Part shown: piece by piece, positions 45,436 to 54,256 of the stretch
Numbering within the stretch: the first letter of the stretch is position 1
How the letters are laid out: every line of letters starts with the position of its first letter
From: Chlamydiota bacterium
GTDB lineage: Bacteria > Chlamydiota > Chlamydiia > Chlamydiales > Parachlamydiaceae
Assembly: GCA_013287915.1 (NCBI GenBank)
Contig: JABDCX010000006.1
Coordinates: 1 to 64,000 of the forward strand
Length of the DNA stretch: 64,000 nt
Direction: 5' to 3'
Notes under the pieces: generated by a model
What the model was told of the DNA's origin: nothing
The model's database searches: none
Seen by the model: the letters and a program-made list of their open reading frames with translations, nothing else
Position numbers and translations under genes: made by a program

Positions 45436-45831
45436 ATGAGAGCTGTTGCTTGGGTTCTTCAGTGTTACCAACGCCTTCGCTACCCGGACATCTTGCCTTC
45501 GGATATCGCTGCCGATCTTGGTTTAGCGAAAGCGCGTTTTCTCAACTTTGACGATCTTTTCAATCTTCTCACAGACGAAAATTGCTCACTGAAAAGGCTT
45601 TCGCGGTTCATGCCGCGAGAAAAAGCGGAAGCCGTTTTCTCCCGCGCTCAGCGACAGGAGCGGTTTGGAAGAAGCGCCCTCTACTCTTACTACTTTAATG
45701 AAGGATGGCTCGAGTTCATTCTCCACTTCGATGAAGAAGCGCGCTTACGCCGCGTCTACTTCCAACACAAGCGGCTGCAAACCCAACAACGCGTGGAACT
45801 CGCTGTGATCAAGAATTTTTCAGGCAATTGA
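45436..45831 (+). CDS. Hypothetical protein convergent with aconitase
   Basis: 131 residues from ATG 45436, chosen because GGGAG lies 6 bases upstream; the frame is open back to 45325. It is helical and arginine/phenylalanine-rich (AVFSRAQRQERFGRSALYSYYF) without membrane segments. No family recognised. The last 36 bases coincide with the first copy of a 45-bp direct repeat whose second copy forms the end of acn. Confidence 0.65.
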   Translation: MRAVAWVLQCYQRLRYPDILPSDIAADLGLAKARFLNFDDLFNLLTDENCSLKRLSRFMPREKAEAVFSRAQRQERFGRSALYSYYFNEGWLEFILHFDEEARLRRVYFQHKRLQTQQRVELAVIKNFSGN

Positions 45832-45838
45832 GGGCGCT
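45794..45838 (+). repeat. 45-bp direct repeat, copy 1
   Basis: Identical over all 45 bases to 46454-46498. It contains the last 12 codons of the hypothetical gene including its stop. Similarity fades over the next dozen bases (8 of 12 alike). Confidence 0.95.
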
Positions 45839-45856
45839 GCGGGTTTTGGACGATTT

Positions 45857-46114
45857 TTATCTGTAAACATCTTTTCTGTGATCCACATTAATCACCGAAA
45901 CCAAAACTATTGAATCATAGATTTCGTAAACGATCCGATATTTACCTACACGCGTTCTATAGGCGTTTTCTTCTCCGGAAAGTTTGATACTGCCGTGATG
46001 ACGCGGATCGATTGCCAAAAGATCAATTCTTTCAGCAATTTTTTGCGCGATTTTCTTTTCAATCTTGGAAATGGCTTTTTGAGCTGACGGACGGATATTA
46101 ACAGTGTATTTCAT
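45857..46114 (-). CDS. RelE/ParE-type toxin
   Basis: 85 residues: MKYTVNIRPSAQKAISKIEKK, then IKLSGEENAYRTRVGKYRIVYEI and VINVDHRKDVYR, the standard RelE fold with the arginine/tyrosine/histidine residues used in mRNA cutting. It overlaps the antitoxin stop by 4 bases (ATGA). The module sits between two copies of a 45-bp repeat, so it is probably an insertion. Confidence 0.93.
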   Translation of the reverse strand: MKYTVNIRPSAQKAISKIEKKIAQKIAERIDLLAIDPRHHGSIKLSGEENAYRTRVGKYRIVYEIYDSIVLVSVINVDHRKDVYR

Positions 46115-46359
46115 TGCAAATCATCCAACCCCAGTTGCTTTTTAGCCTTTTTCCAAGGAATTGGAGTTTCGTTTTCTTCTCTAGCCTTTCTCAAGGCCCT
46201 TACATCCAATTCGTCTTCATATTCCTCAATGCTTTTGATGACTGAGCGAGTCAAAAAGTCTTTCATAGAAACTCCTTGCTTTGCACAAGCCATTTTCAAA
46301 TAGACGTACTCCCCGGCCGGAAAGTCAAAAGTAACTTTTTTGTATTGTTGCTTGTCCAT
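46111..46359 (-). CDS. Antitoxin partner of the RelE-type toxin
   Basis: 82 residues. The N-terminal half (KKVTFDFPAGEYVYLKMACAKQGVSMKDFLTRSVIKSI) looks like a ribbon-helix-helix DNA-binding domain; the C-terminal half is charged and ends in the toxin-binding region. It should bind its own promoter region and neutralise the toxin. Upstream lies a near-consensus promoter and an 8-bp palindrome. Confidence 0.9.
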   Translation of the reverse strand: MDKQQYKKVTFDFPAGEYVYLKMACAKQGVSMKDFLTRSVIKSIEEYEDELDVRALRKAREENETPIPWKKAKKQLGLDDLQ

Positions 46360-46386
46360 AGTAAACCCCCTTCAGGTTACAGTCAC

Positions 46387-46415
46387 ATTATAACAGGTTT
46401 ACAATTTACTGTGAA
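46387..46415 (-). promoter_or_regulatory. Promoter of the toxin-antitoxin module
   Basis: On the minus strand: TTCACA (46415-46410), 17-base spacer, TATAAT (46392-46387), 28 bases before the antitoxin ATG. It is the best promoter match in the window. Confidence 0.8.
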
Positions 46416-46428
46416 GCAGTAATTACAG

Positions 46429-46448
46429 ATTCCTGTGTTTACAGGAAT
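46429..46448. promoter_or_regulatory. Palindrome upstream of the TA promoter
   Basis: ATTCCTGT (46429-46436) and ACAGGAAT (46441-46448) form a perfect 8-bp inverted repeat with a GTTT loop, 14 bases upstream of the -35 box and just before the second 45-bp repeat. It may be an operator or a hairpin for read-through from the aconitase side. Confidence 0.5.
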
Positions 46449-46453
46449 CGTGA

Positions 46454-46498
46454 TGGAACTCGCTGTGATCAAGAATTTTTCAGGCAATTGAGGGCGCT
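46454..46498 (+). repeat. 45-bp direct repeat, copy 2
   Basis: Identical to 45794-45838. Read on the minus strand it encodes the last residues of aconitase (SALNCLKNS and stop at 46469). Confidence 0.95.
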
Positions 46499-48724
46499 AC
46501 CGGCTTTGAACCAAGCGATTTGGTTGGCGCTGTAGGTGTGGTTGAGTTTGATCTCCTCTTGAGTGCCGTCGGCGTGCTCGAGGTGAAGGGTGAGGGGCTT
46601 TCCAGGAGAAAAGGTGTCTAAGTCGGGGATGGAGACCCAATCATCTTCTCTGATTTTAGCGTAATCCTTTGGATCGGCGAAGGTCAATGCTAAGAGGCCT
46701 TGCTTTTTGAGGTTCGTTTCGTGAATCCGCGCAAAGCTCTTCACGATAATCGCACCGCCGCCTAAATGGCGCGGTTCCATCGCTGCGTGTTCGCGCGAGG
46801 AACCTTCCCCATAATTCTCATCGCCAATCACGACCCAGCCAATCCCCTCTTTTTTGTAGGCGCGTGCAATCTTTGCAAATGGCTCAATGGCTTTCGTTAG
46901 GAGGTTGATCCCTTTGCCAACCTCTTCCCGAAAGGCATTTTTCCCTCCGGTAAACATGTTTTCGGAAATGTTGTCGAGGTGCCCTCGGAACTGGAGCCAC
47001 TTTCCTGCTGGCGAGATGTGGTCTGTCGTACACTTCCCTTCGATTTTTGCAAGCACGCGCATGTGCTTAAGCTGCTCAGGGCTCCAGGGCTTGAACGGCT
47101 CGAGCAAATGCAAGCGACGGCTCGCAGGATCGACGATGATGGCAATTTTCGATCCATCTGTTGCTGGAGCTACGTAGCCCATTTCGCCCGGGTCAAAGCC
47201 GCGCTCGGGCAATTCTCTCCCTTTAGGAGGTTGTAATTTGACCACCTGTCCATTGTCATTCGTCAGGGTGTCAGTGATCGGATTAAACGCCAAATGACCA
47301 GCCAAAGAGAGGGCGATCACTATTTCGGGACTCGCCACAAAGGAGTGGGTCCCTGGATTGGCATCGTTGCGCCCAGCGAAATTGCGGTTATACGACGTAA
47401 GAATCGAGTTTTTATCTCCGAATGCAACATCGTGCCGTTTCCATTGTCCAATGCAAGGGCCGCACGCATTAGCCAACACAAGTCCCCCAATGGCTTCTAG
47501 AGAGTCGAGCTGCCCATCGCGTGCGATAGTAGCACGGATCTGCTCGGAACCAGGGGTGATCGTCAGAGGGCAGCGGGCCTTTAAACCATGCTGCACGGCT
47601 TGCTTGGCAATGCTAGCAGCGCGTTCAATATCTTCGTAACTCGAGTTGGTGCAAGAACCGATCAGAGCCACAGAGATTTTTTCAGGATACCCATTATCGA
47701 TGACAGCTTTTGCAAATTCCGATAGCTTCCACGCGCGATCCGGGGTATAAGGACCGTTGATGTATGGCTCAAGAGTGCTTAAATCGATATCGATCAGTTG
47801 ATCGTAGTATTGCTGAGGAGCCTTAAGCACCTCTGGATCGACGGTCAAGCACTCTGTAAGCCCATCAGCGAGCTCCGCAACCCATTCTCTTCCAGTCGCG
47901 CGCAAGTAATCTCCCATCCGGCTGTCATAAGGGAAAATCGAAGTGGTTGCTCCAATCTCGGCACCCATATTGCAAATCGTTCCTTTGCCAGTGCACGAAA
48001 TCGACCGCGCCCCTTCTCCAAAATATTCGATGATCGCTCCCGTCCCACCACTCACGGTCAAAATGCCCGCGACTTTCAAGATCACATCTTTGGCAGAGGC
48101 CCAGCCACTCATTTTTCCCGACAAACGGACTCCGATAATTTTGGGGAATTTCAGTTCCCAAGGCATCCCGGCCATCACATCGACGGCATCGGCACCCCCG
48201 ACCCCAATTGCAATCATCCCAAGGCCACCCCCATTTGGGGTGTGGGAATCGGTTCCGATCATCATCCCGCCGGGAAAGGCGTAATTCTCCAAAACGACCT
48301 GATGGATAATCCCGGCTCCGGGCTTCCAAAACCCAATGCCAAATTTGTTAGAGATGCTCTGGAGAAAATCGAACACTTCCCTGCTTTCATCTTTTGCCCG
48401 TTTGAGGTCGTCAACAGCCCCCGTTTCGGCTAAAATTAAGTGATCGCAATGGACCGTGGCTGGAACTGCTGTGCGAGGTTTGCCCGCTGAAGCAAATTGC
48501 AACAGCGCCATTTGTGCTGTGGCATCCTGCATTGAAATCCGATCTATTCTAAAATCGACATACGTTTTTCCCCGTACTGGAAGTTCTTTGATGGGATGGT
48601 AGAGATGCTCGTAAAGGATCTTTTCGGTCAAGGTCAGTGGGCGATTCACCTGCTTGCGAATCGCTTTTAACTTGGCGGGGAGCTCTTTGTAAAAGCGCTC
48701 GATCATCTCTAAATCAAAAGCCAT
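46469..48724 (-). CDS. acn: Aconitate hydratase, mitochondrial-type
   Basis: 751 residues. It converts citrate to isocitrate in the TCA cycle using a 4Fe-4S cluster. The cluster cysteines are in [11 protein letters not shown] and [10 protein letters not shown]; the swivel domain has [14 protein letters not shown]. Length and sequence style are nearest to mitochondrial aconitase, shorter than bacterial AcnA or AcnB. ATG 48724 follows AAGGAGATCCC. Chlamydiaceae lack this enzyme, so the gene supports an environmental chlamydia with a fuller TCA cycle. Confidence 0.95.
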   Translation of the reverse strand: MAFDLEMIERFYKELPAKLKAIRKQVNRPLTLTEKILYEHLYHPIKELPVRGKTYVDFRIDRISMQDATAQMALLQFASAGKPRTAVPATVHCDHLILAETGAVDDLKRAKDESREVFDFLQSISNKFGIGFWKPGAGIIHQVVLENYAFPGGMMIGTDSHTPNGGGLGMIAIGVGGADAVDVMAGMPWELKFPKIIGVRLSGKMSGWASAKDVILKVAGILTVSGGTGAIIEYFGEGARSISCTGKGTICNMGAEIGATTSIFPYDSRMGDYLRATGREWVAELADGLTECLTVDPEVLKAPQQYYDQLIDIDLSTLEPYINGPYTPDRAWKLSEFAKAVIDNGYPEKISVALIGSCTNSSYEDIERAASIAKQAVQHGLKARCPLTITPGSEQIRATIARDGQLDSLEAIGGLVLANACGPCIGQWKRHDVAFGDKNSILTSYNRNFAGRNDANPGTHSFVASPEIVIALSLAGHLAFNPITDTLTNDNGQVVKLQPPKGRELPERGFDPGEMGYVAPATDGSKIAIIVDPASRRLHLLEPFKPWSPEQLKHMRVLAKIEGKCTTDHISPAGKWLQFRGHLDNISENMFTGGKNAFREEVGKGINLLTKAIEPFAKIARAYKKEGIGWVVIGDENYGEGSSREHAAMEPRHLGGGAIIVKSFARIHETNLKKQGLLALTFADPKDYAKIREDDWVSIPDLDTFSPGKPLTLHLEHADGTQEEIKLNHTYSANQIAWFKAGSALNCLKNS

Positions 48725-48823
48725 GGGATCTCCTTTCAAGAGGAATACAGAGGCATAAATTTCATTGTGTTGATTGGGGTAATTTTATACAATCAACTGT
48801 TATCCGTTTTTAGAGAATTAACT

Positions 48824-49363
48824 ATGGCAGCCGCTCCACAAAAAATCCGAGAAGCCACTTTTCAGATGCTCTACAGCTTTGACCTCGGCAATAACACAGA
48901 AGACGCTATCGTCGAATTGATCAGCAAGGAACTCACCCTTCCAAAAAGCGTTGCCAAAACCGTCAAAGAACGGGTAAAAGCGATCCTGACCCACCTCAAG
49001 GAAATCGACGCCTTGATCGCTAAGGTGTGCCATTCGTATGAGTTCGAGAGGATCCACACAGTAGAAAGAAATATCTTGCGCTTAGGTATTTACGAACTTT
49101 TATACGATCCTTCTATCCCAGAAAAAGTGGTGTTTGCCGAGTGCATGCGCCTGGCAACAAAATTCAGTGCAGAAGAAGCGGGTGCATTCATCCACGCCAT
49201 TCTCGATGCTGTTGTAAAAACGCGTGCAGGGGAACCCCTCAACGATAAAAAACTCAAAGAAATCGCGAAAGCAGCTGAAAAGAGTGAACGGGAAATTCAA
49301 CATGTGATAGAAGCGTTAGGTGATAACAAAAGCAGCGGCAACCTAAAAAAATCAGATGAATGA
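48824..49363 (+). CDS. nusB: Transcription antitermination factor NusB
   Basis: 179 residues, all-helical, with REATFQMLYSFDLG, VERNILRLGIYELLYDPSIPEKVVFAECMRLATKFSAEEAGAFIHAILD, the typical NusB core. It binds boxA RNA with S10 in rRNA transcription. The C-terminal 40 residues are a charged extension. ATG 48824 begins the conserved region. It overlaps murB by 8 bases. Confidence 0.93.
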   Translation: MAAAPQKIREATFQMLYSFDLGNNTEDAIVELISKELTLPKSVAKTVKERVKAILTHLKEIDALIAKVCHSYEFERIHTVERNILRLGIYELLYDPSIPEKVVFAECMRLATKFSAEEAGAFIHAILDAVVKTRAGEPLNDKKLKEIAKAAEKSEREIQHVIEALGDNKSSGNLKKSDE

Positions 49364-50225
49364 GCCTCTTCCCTTCAAAACAGATGTCCCACTCGCTTCG
49401 TACTGCACATACGGCATCGGCGGACCCGCTGCACATCTCCTAGAAATTCACACGATCGAGGAAATGCAACAAGCTTTCCTCTACTGCCAGAAGCACAATC
49501 TTCGTGCGCTGATCATCGGCAAAGGCTCTAATTGCCTCTTCGACGATCAAGGCTTCAATGGCGCTGTCTTGATCAACAAAATCGATTTCCACGAAACGCC
49601 CTCTCCTGGCATTTTCCGCGTGGGAGCGGGATATAGTTTTTCTCTTTTAGGGGCGCAAACGGCACGGCAAGGATGGGCAGGGTTGGAATTTGCGTCAGGC
49701 ATTCCTGGCTCTGTTGGAGGGGCAGTTTTCATGAATGCTGGCGCTGGCGGCGGAGAAACAGCCACTCAACTGCAATCGGTCGAATTTGTCTCATTAAACG
49801 GGGAAAAACGCACTTTCTCAAAAGAGGAACTCTCCTTTTCTTACCGAAAGTCGTCGTTTCAAACGATGCAAGGTGCCATTGTAGCAGCCACCTTTGCGCT
49901 TACAAAAGATCCTCAGGCACGTCAAAGGCAGCTCGAAATCATTGCTAAGCGCACAGCCTCGCAACCCTACAGCGCAAAATCGGCCGGCTGCGTCTTTGTC
50001 AATCCCACAAATGGAGCGGCAGGAGCTTTGATCGACAAGTGTGGACTAAAAGGGATGAAGGTGGGCGGAGCTGAAGTGTCCGCTGTTCACGCCAACTTTT
50101 TGATCAATGCAGGCCAGGCAACTGCACGCGATATGCTCGCCTTGATCGAACGCGTGCAAGCACATGTAAAAGACACAACAGGCATTGAATTACACCCCGA
50201 AATCAGACTGATCCCCTATGAATGA
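49356..50225 (+). CDS. murB: UDP-N-acetylenolpyruvoylglucosamine reductase
   Basis: 289 residues, type II MurB. FAD-binding motifs YGIGGPAAHLLEI, IGKGSNCLFDDQGFNGAVL and EFASGIPGSVGGAVFMNAGAGGGE are clear; the catalytic serine region is in YSAKSAGCVFVNP and the final glutamate in LHPEIRLI. It makes UDP-MurNAc, the second step in peptidoglycan synthesis, in line with chlamydiae keeping this pathway. Both of its junctions overlap neighbours by the same eight bases, ATGAATGA. Confidence 0.96.
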   Translation: MNEPLPFKTDVPLASYCTYGIGGPAAHLLEIHTIEEMQQAFLYCQKHNLRALIIGKGSNCLFDDQGFNGAVLINKIDFHETPSPGIFRVGAGYSFSLLGAQTARQGWAGLEFASGIPGSVGGAVFMNAGAGGGETATQLQSVEFVSLNGEKRTFSKEELSFSYRKSSFQTMQGAIVAATFALTKDPQARQRQLEIIAKRTASQPYSAKSAGCVFVNPTNGAAGALIDKCGLKGMKVGGAEVSAVHANFLINAGQATARDMLALIERVQAHVKDTTGIELHPEIRLIPYE

Positions 50226-51045
50226 AGAACGGTACGACCTCCATTGCCATACGAACTGCTCTGACGGAACACTCACACCGCGCGAAATCTTGCATTTGGC
50301 AAAATCGATTGGACTGACGGGAATTTCCATCACCGACCACGATACGATTGCCGCCTACGACACGGCTCCTGAAATAGCGACAGCTCTCGGGATCACTCTT
50401 TTAACGGGCGTCGAGTTTTCCGCTTCCCACAAAGGGACAAGCATCCATATTTTAGGCTACGGCTTCCCCATCACAGCCCCTACAATCGCAGAGCTGTGTC
50501 AGCGGCATATTGTGCGAAGAGGGCACAGAAACGCTTTGATCTTAGAGCTCTTGAAAAAACACAAAATGCCCCTTTCCGTCGAAGATGTGACCCTCCCCTT
50601 TTCCAAATCGCTATCGACGATCGGCCGGCCGCACATTGCCCAAGCCATGGTCACAAAAGGATATGTGCCCACAATCAGCGATGCGTTTAAAAAATACATC
50701 GGCGAAGAACGCCCCTGCTACGCTGCAGGAACTCCCCACTCAATTGAAGTCACTCTAGAGGCCATCCATGCAGCGCAAGGCGTAGCCGTCATTGCTCATC
50801 CCCACCTCATCAACAATGGCGCTATCCTCGACGCTATTCTCAAAATGAACTTCGACGGCATTGAGTGCTACTACGGTAACTTCACAAACCAACGCAACAC
50901 GCGCTGGCTCGAAATCGCAAAAAAGAAAAAGTGGTTGATCACTGGGGGCTCCGACTTTCACGGCGACATGAAGCCCGCTCAAACCCTAGGCTCCTCTTGG
51001 ATCAATGGCGAGCTCTTCGCTCAAATCCAAGAACGGACCCGCTAA
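50218..51045 (+). CDS. PHP-domain phosphoesterase (RNase AM / TrpH-like)
   Basis: 275 residues of the PHP family. Metal-binding motifs: DLHCHTNCSDGTLTP at the N-terminus, ITDHDTI, GVEFSAS, AHPH and GGSDFHGD. E. coli YciV (RNase AM), of the same type, hydrolyses 3'-phosphorylated and short RNAs or adenosine bisphosphate. It overlaps murB by 8 bases, so is translated with it. Confidence 0.92.
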   Translation: MNEERYDLHCHTNCSDGTLTPREILHLAKSIGLTGISITDHDTIAAYDTAPEIATALGITLLTGVEFSASHKGTSIHILGYGFPITAPTIAELCQRHIVRRGHRNALILELLKKHKMPLSVEDVTLPFSKSLSTIGRPHIAQAMVTKGYVPTISDAFKKYIGEERPCYAAGTPHSIEVTLEAIHAAQGVAVIAHPHLINNGAILDAILKMNFDGIECYYGNFTNQRNTRWLEIAKKKKWLITGGSDFHGDMKPAQTLGSSWINGELFAQIQERTR

Positions 51046-51166
51046 AAATCGTAATACGATGACTGTTAATTAGTTATTTCAAAACCATACGATTTTAGCC
51101 AAAATTGGATAAAATACCCCCCGTATAATGTCCAATTTGGTGCAGGGGATGTATGTGCCTATCTAT

Positions 51167-51739
51167 TTATGATTCTTCTTCGGGATTGGCGAGGGAGAGG
51201 CGATCGACGACGAGGGTGAGGGGCGGAGAGCGCTCAGGGAACAGTAAGGGACCATCTATTGTGGCGATCTGGTCTGCCACTTCGGCATCGAGCAACTTCT
51301 TGCGCAGTTCTGGCTGTAATTGTCTTGCTGATGTGTTGAACTCCATCGAGCTTGAATTTTTGGCCCCCTTTACAGGGTTGAGCAAATAGAAACGGGTGTT
51401 GTCGCCGGTGGAAACGAGGATGACGTCCCTTGAGGTGTGTTGTAGCTTCCCTTTAACCCGAACGCGGATATCGTTGATCGTCAATCCCACGAGCTCCATC
51501 GCCACATTGACGGGGGAAAATGAAAACGGCTCGTTCTTTTTCCATTTCAGAACAACCTGTCCGGCGTTTTGGTTAAAAAGGATCTCCTGCACGCCATGGA
51601 TCTTACTAAATTGCTTTTGCAACAGATCGATGCATGTCTTTTTACAGTGAAGGGCTGTCCAAGTGACAGTCACACTTTCGACTTCAGCAGCCAAAGAACC
51701 GAACGCCGAAAAAAATAGAAAAAAGAACAAGTATATCAT
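51167..51739 (-). CDS. Secreted protein with HMA-like domain
   Basis: 190 residues. A signal peptide (MIYLFFFLFFSAFGSLAA) leads a heavy-metal-associated-like region: TVTWTALHCKKTCIDLLQKQFSKIHGVQEI, with a CxxxC in place of the usual CxxC. The rest has strand-rich stretches with no clear family. It may bind metal or another ligand in the periplasm. It is divergent from pyk. Confidence 0.8.
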   Translation of the reverse strand: MIYLFFFLFFSAFGSLAAEVESVTVTWTALHCKKTCIDLLQKQFSKIHGVQEILFNQNAGQVVLKWKKNEPFSFSPVNVAMELVGLTINDIRVRVKGKLQHTSRDVILVSTGDNTRFYLLNPVKGAKNSSSMEFNTSARQLQPELRKKLLDAEVADQIATIDGPLLFPERSPPLTLVVDRLSLANPEEES

Positions 51740-51792
51740 AATTCTTCAGTATAGGTCTTGATGAATTAAGCGCAATTAGTTATACAATTCTC

Positions 51793-53550
51793 ATGGTTCG
51801 GACGAAAATTATCTGCACAATTGGCCCAGCGGTGAGCTCTCTCGAGATGATCCGCGCGCTCGTCGATGCCGGGATGAACGTGGCTCGGCTCAACTTCAGC
51901 CACGGCACCCATGAAGAACACCTAGATATCATTCAAAAACTAAAAAAAGTGAGAGAAGAAAAAAAAATACCTCTCGCCATCATGCTCGACACAAAAGGGC
52001 CTGAGATCCGACTTGGAAAGATCAAAGAAGAGGCTCTCCACCTCAAAGCCGGCCACCGTTGGCTCCTAGTGAAAGAGACGATCGAAGGAGATTCTCATCG
52101 GGTCAGCATCACCCCTCCAGGTATTATTGAACAACTCAAAGTGGGAATGCGGGTCTTATTCGACGACGGCTATATCGCTTCTCATGTGGTTAAGACGAGC
52201 GATGCGGGTGTCGAAGTTGAAATCGAAAATAGCGGCCACATCAAAAGTGGAAAAGGGATCAATATTCCAAACACGTCTCTTGACCTACCTGTCGTCACGG
52301 AAAAAGATATCGCCGATATTCGCTTTGGGTGTGAACAAAATGTCGACATCGTCGCTGCTTCGTTTGTACGCTCCTCGGAACACGTCCTCATGATCAAACG
52401 GTTGCTGAAAGATGAAAAATGTGGCGACACGCTAGTCATTGCCAAAATTGAGAATAGCGAAGGGGTACAAAATTTCGACAGCATCGTCCAAGTGGCTGAT
52501 GGGATCATGATCGCACGGGGCGATCTTGGCGTCGAAGTGCCTTTGAGCCAGGTTCCAAAGCTCCAAAAAATGATGATCCGCAAATGTTATTTGGCAGGAA
52601 AACCCTCCATTACCGCAACGCAAATGCTCGAATCGATGATCAACAACCCACGTCCGACAAGGGCTGAGGCGTCCGATGTAGCAAATGCGATCTACGATAG
52701 CACCACAGCTGTGATGCTCTCAGGTGAAACGGCCATTGGCAAATACCCAATCGAAGCGGTCGCCATGATGCAAAACATCATCAAAGATGCCGAAGATGAT
52801 TTTGACTATCGCAATTTTTTAAATGTCCACGCCGGATTTGTCTATCACGACGTCCCTTCCGCCTTGACGCTCGCTGCCGTCAAAACAGCCTACAGCTCAG
52901 GTGCCAAGGCAATATTTGCCTTTACGAGCAGTGGGTTAACCGCACGTCTATTGGCGCGGTTGCGTCCCTCGATACCCATCATTGCCATGACGTCTAACGA
53001 ACGGTGTTATAACCAAATGGCTTCTAACTGGGGCGTGATCCCCTTTTTATCTAAACCGTACCATTCGATCACAGAGGCATTTGAAGGATTAAGCACCTAT
53101 GCGTTGCACAATCGCTTCGTTTCGAATGGGGATTTGGTCGTCGTCACCGCTGGGTCCCCGTTCGGGGTTTCAGGAACGACGAATATGATGATCGTCGAAA
53201 GCATTGGAAACGTACTCGTCCGGGGGGAAAGCGGCGTTGGACCGAGCCTCCACGGGAAAGTGATCATCGTCCTCTCACCCGAATCCCACTCTCCTGCAGA
53301 GGTGCGCGGCCACATCTTGACAATTGCCACCTGCAACGAAACCTATCTTCCATTTATCCAGGAAGCCGCTGGGATCATTCTGCAAAACCACGTCGACGAT
53401 ACGGCCTCTGAAAAGTACGTGCTGCAAATTGCGCAGGAGCTAAATAAAACGGCCATCGTGCGAGCCGATACGGCGATCACCACTCTCAAAGATGGGCAGC
53501 TCGTGACAATCGATCCTGCCAAAGCCCTCATCTACGGCAATATTGTCTAA
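51793..53550 (+). CDS. pyk: Pyruvate kinase
   Basis: 585 residues. The N-terminus VRTKIICTIGPAVSS, the active site MIARGDLGVEVP and KPSITATQMLESMI are standard. A C-terminal extension from about 485 (GKVIIVLSPESHSPAEV...ALIYGNIV) resembles the phosphohistidine swivel domain seen in Bacillus-type enzymes. It makes ATP from PEP in glycolysis. It meets rsmE tail to tail with a 4-base overlap. Confidence 0.96.
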   Translation: MVRTKIICTIGPAVSSLEMIRALVDAGMNVARLNFSHGTHEEHLDIIQKLKKVREEKKIPLAIMLDTKGPEIRLGKIKEEALHLKAGHRWLLVKETIEGDSHRVSITPPGIIEQLKVGMRVLFDDGYIASHVVKTSDAGVEVEIENSGHIKSGKGINIPNTSLDLPVVTEKDIADIRFGCEQNVDIVAASFVRSSEHVLMIKRLLKDEKCGDTLVIAKIENSEGVQNFDSIVQVADGIMIARGDLGVEVPLSQVPKLQKMMIRKCYLAGKPSITATQMLESMINNPRPTRAEASDVANAIYDSTTAVMLSGETAIGKYPIEAVAMMQNIIKDAEDDFDYRNFLNVHAGFVYHDVPSALTLAAVKTAYSSGAKAIFAFTSSGLTARLLARLRPSIPIIAMTSNERCYNQMASNWGVIPFLSKPYHSITEAFEGLSTYALHNRFVSNGDLVVVTAGSPFGVSGTTNMMIVESIGNVLVRGESGVGPSLHGKVIIVLSPESHSPAEVRGHILTIATCNETYLPFIQEAAGIILQNHVDDTASEKYVLQIAQELNKTAIVRADTAITTLKDGQLVTIDPAKALIYGNIV

Positions 53551-54254
53551 ACAGAAGAAGCCAAAGCGAGTGCGACCATCCCTGCTGTATCTGTCCTCAA
53601 CACATTCTCGTGCAAGCGAACGCCCTGAACGCCTCCCTGTTTCAAGAGGGAAACTTCTTTGTCGCTAAATCCGGATTCTGGACCAACAAAAAAGAATAGG
53701 GACTCTGGGACACCTTGTCGCAACACCGACACAAACGCAGGAGCTTCGACAGCAACGTCGCCGAAAAAAGAGCCTTCTGGAAAGGCTTTCCATGCTTTGA
53801 GACCGGGTTTCATCACAATTTTGGGAACGTACAATCTCCCACACTGTTTCATCGCGGCAATCAATTGCGCTTGCAAGCGGGTCTCTTGATTGGGAGAAAG
53901 TTCTTTCTTTTCGCTCAAATCGCCGGGAAATAACCACAACTCGGTCATCCCCAGCTCAGTTCCCTTTTCTGCAATGAATTCGAGTCGATGGACTTTAGGT
54001 AGGGCTTGAACGAGAACTAACTGCCTCTGCGATGGTGGTTCAGATAAGAGCTCATCTATCGAAAAAATCGCGCGTTCTTTTTCGATCGACTCGAGCCTTG
54101 CATGCGCCAGTAAGCCGTTTCCATTGACAACCTCTACGACATCTCCCACGCGTGTGCGCATCACCCGCACGGCGTGGTGAAACTCTGTCCCCTCAAGGGA
54201 AAAGTGGTTCCGATCAGCTGTGAGTGAATCTGTAAAATAGCGCTCTGAAGGCAT
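53547..54254 (-). CDS. rsmE: 16S rRNA (uracil-1498-N3)-methyltransferase
   Basis: 235 residues, SPOUT family: N-terminal PUA-like region (HHAVRVMRTRVGDVVEVVNG), then FIAEKGTELGMTELWLFPG, FFVGPESGFSDKEV and VRLHENVLRTDTAGMVALAL. It methylates U1498 of 16S rRNA. It is followed in the upstream direction by ybbR with a 2-base gap. Confidence 0.95.
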   Translation of the reverse strand: MPSERYFTDSLTADRNHFSLEGTEFHHAVRVMRTRVGDVVEVVNGNGLLAHARLESIEKERAIFSIDELLSEPPSQRQLVLVQALPKVHRLEFIAEKGTELGMTELWLFPGDLSEKKELSPNQETRLQAQLIAAMKQCGRLYVPKIVMKPGLKAWKAFPEGSFFGDVAVEAPAFVSVLRQGVPESLFFFVGPESGFSDKEVSLLKQGGVQGVRLHENVLRTDTAGMVALALASSV

Positions 54255-54256
54255 TT

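Noticed and set aside
51098-51138. CCAAAATTGGA / TCCAATTTGG hairpin with a TATAAT in its loop
   Set aside because: The stem has a bulge, no U-tract follows and no plus-strand gene starts nearby; neither terminator nor promoter is convincing.
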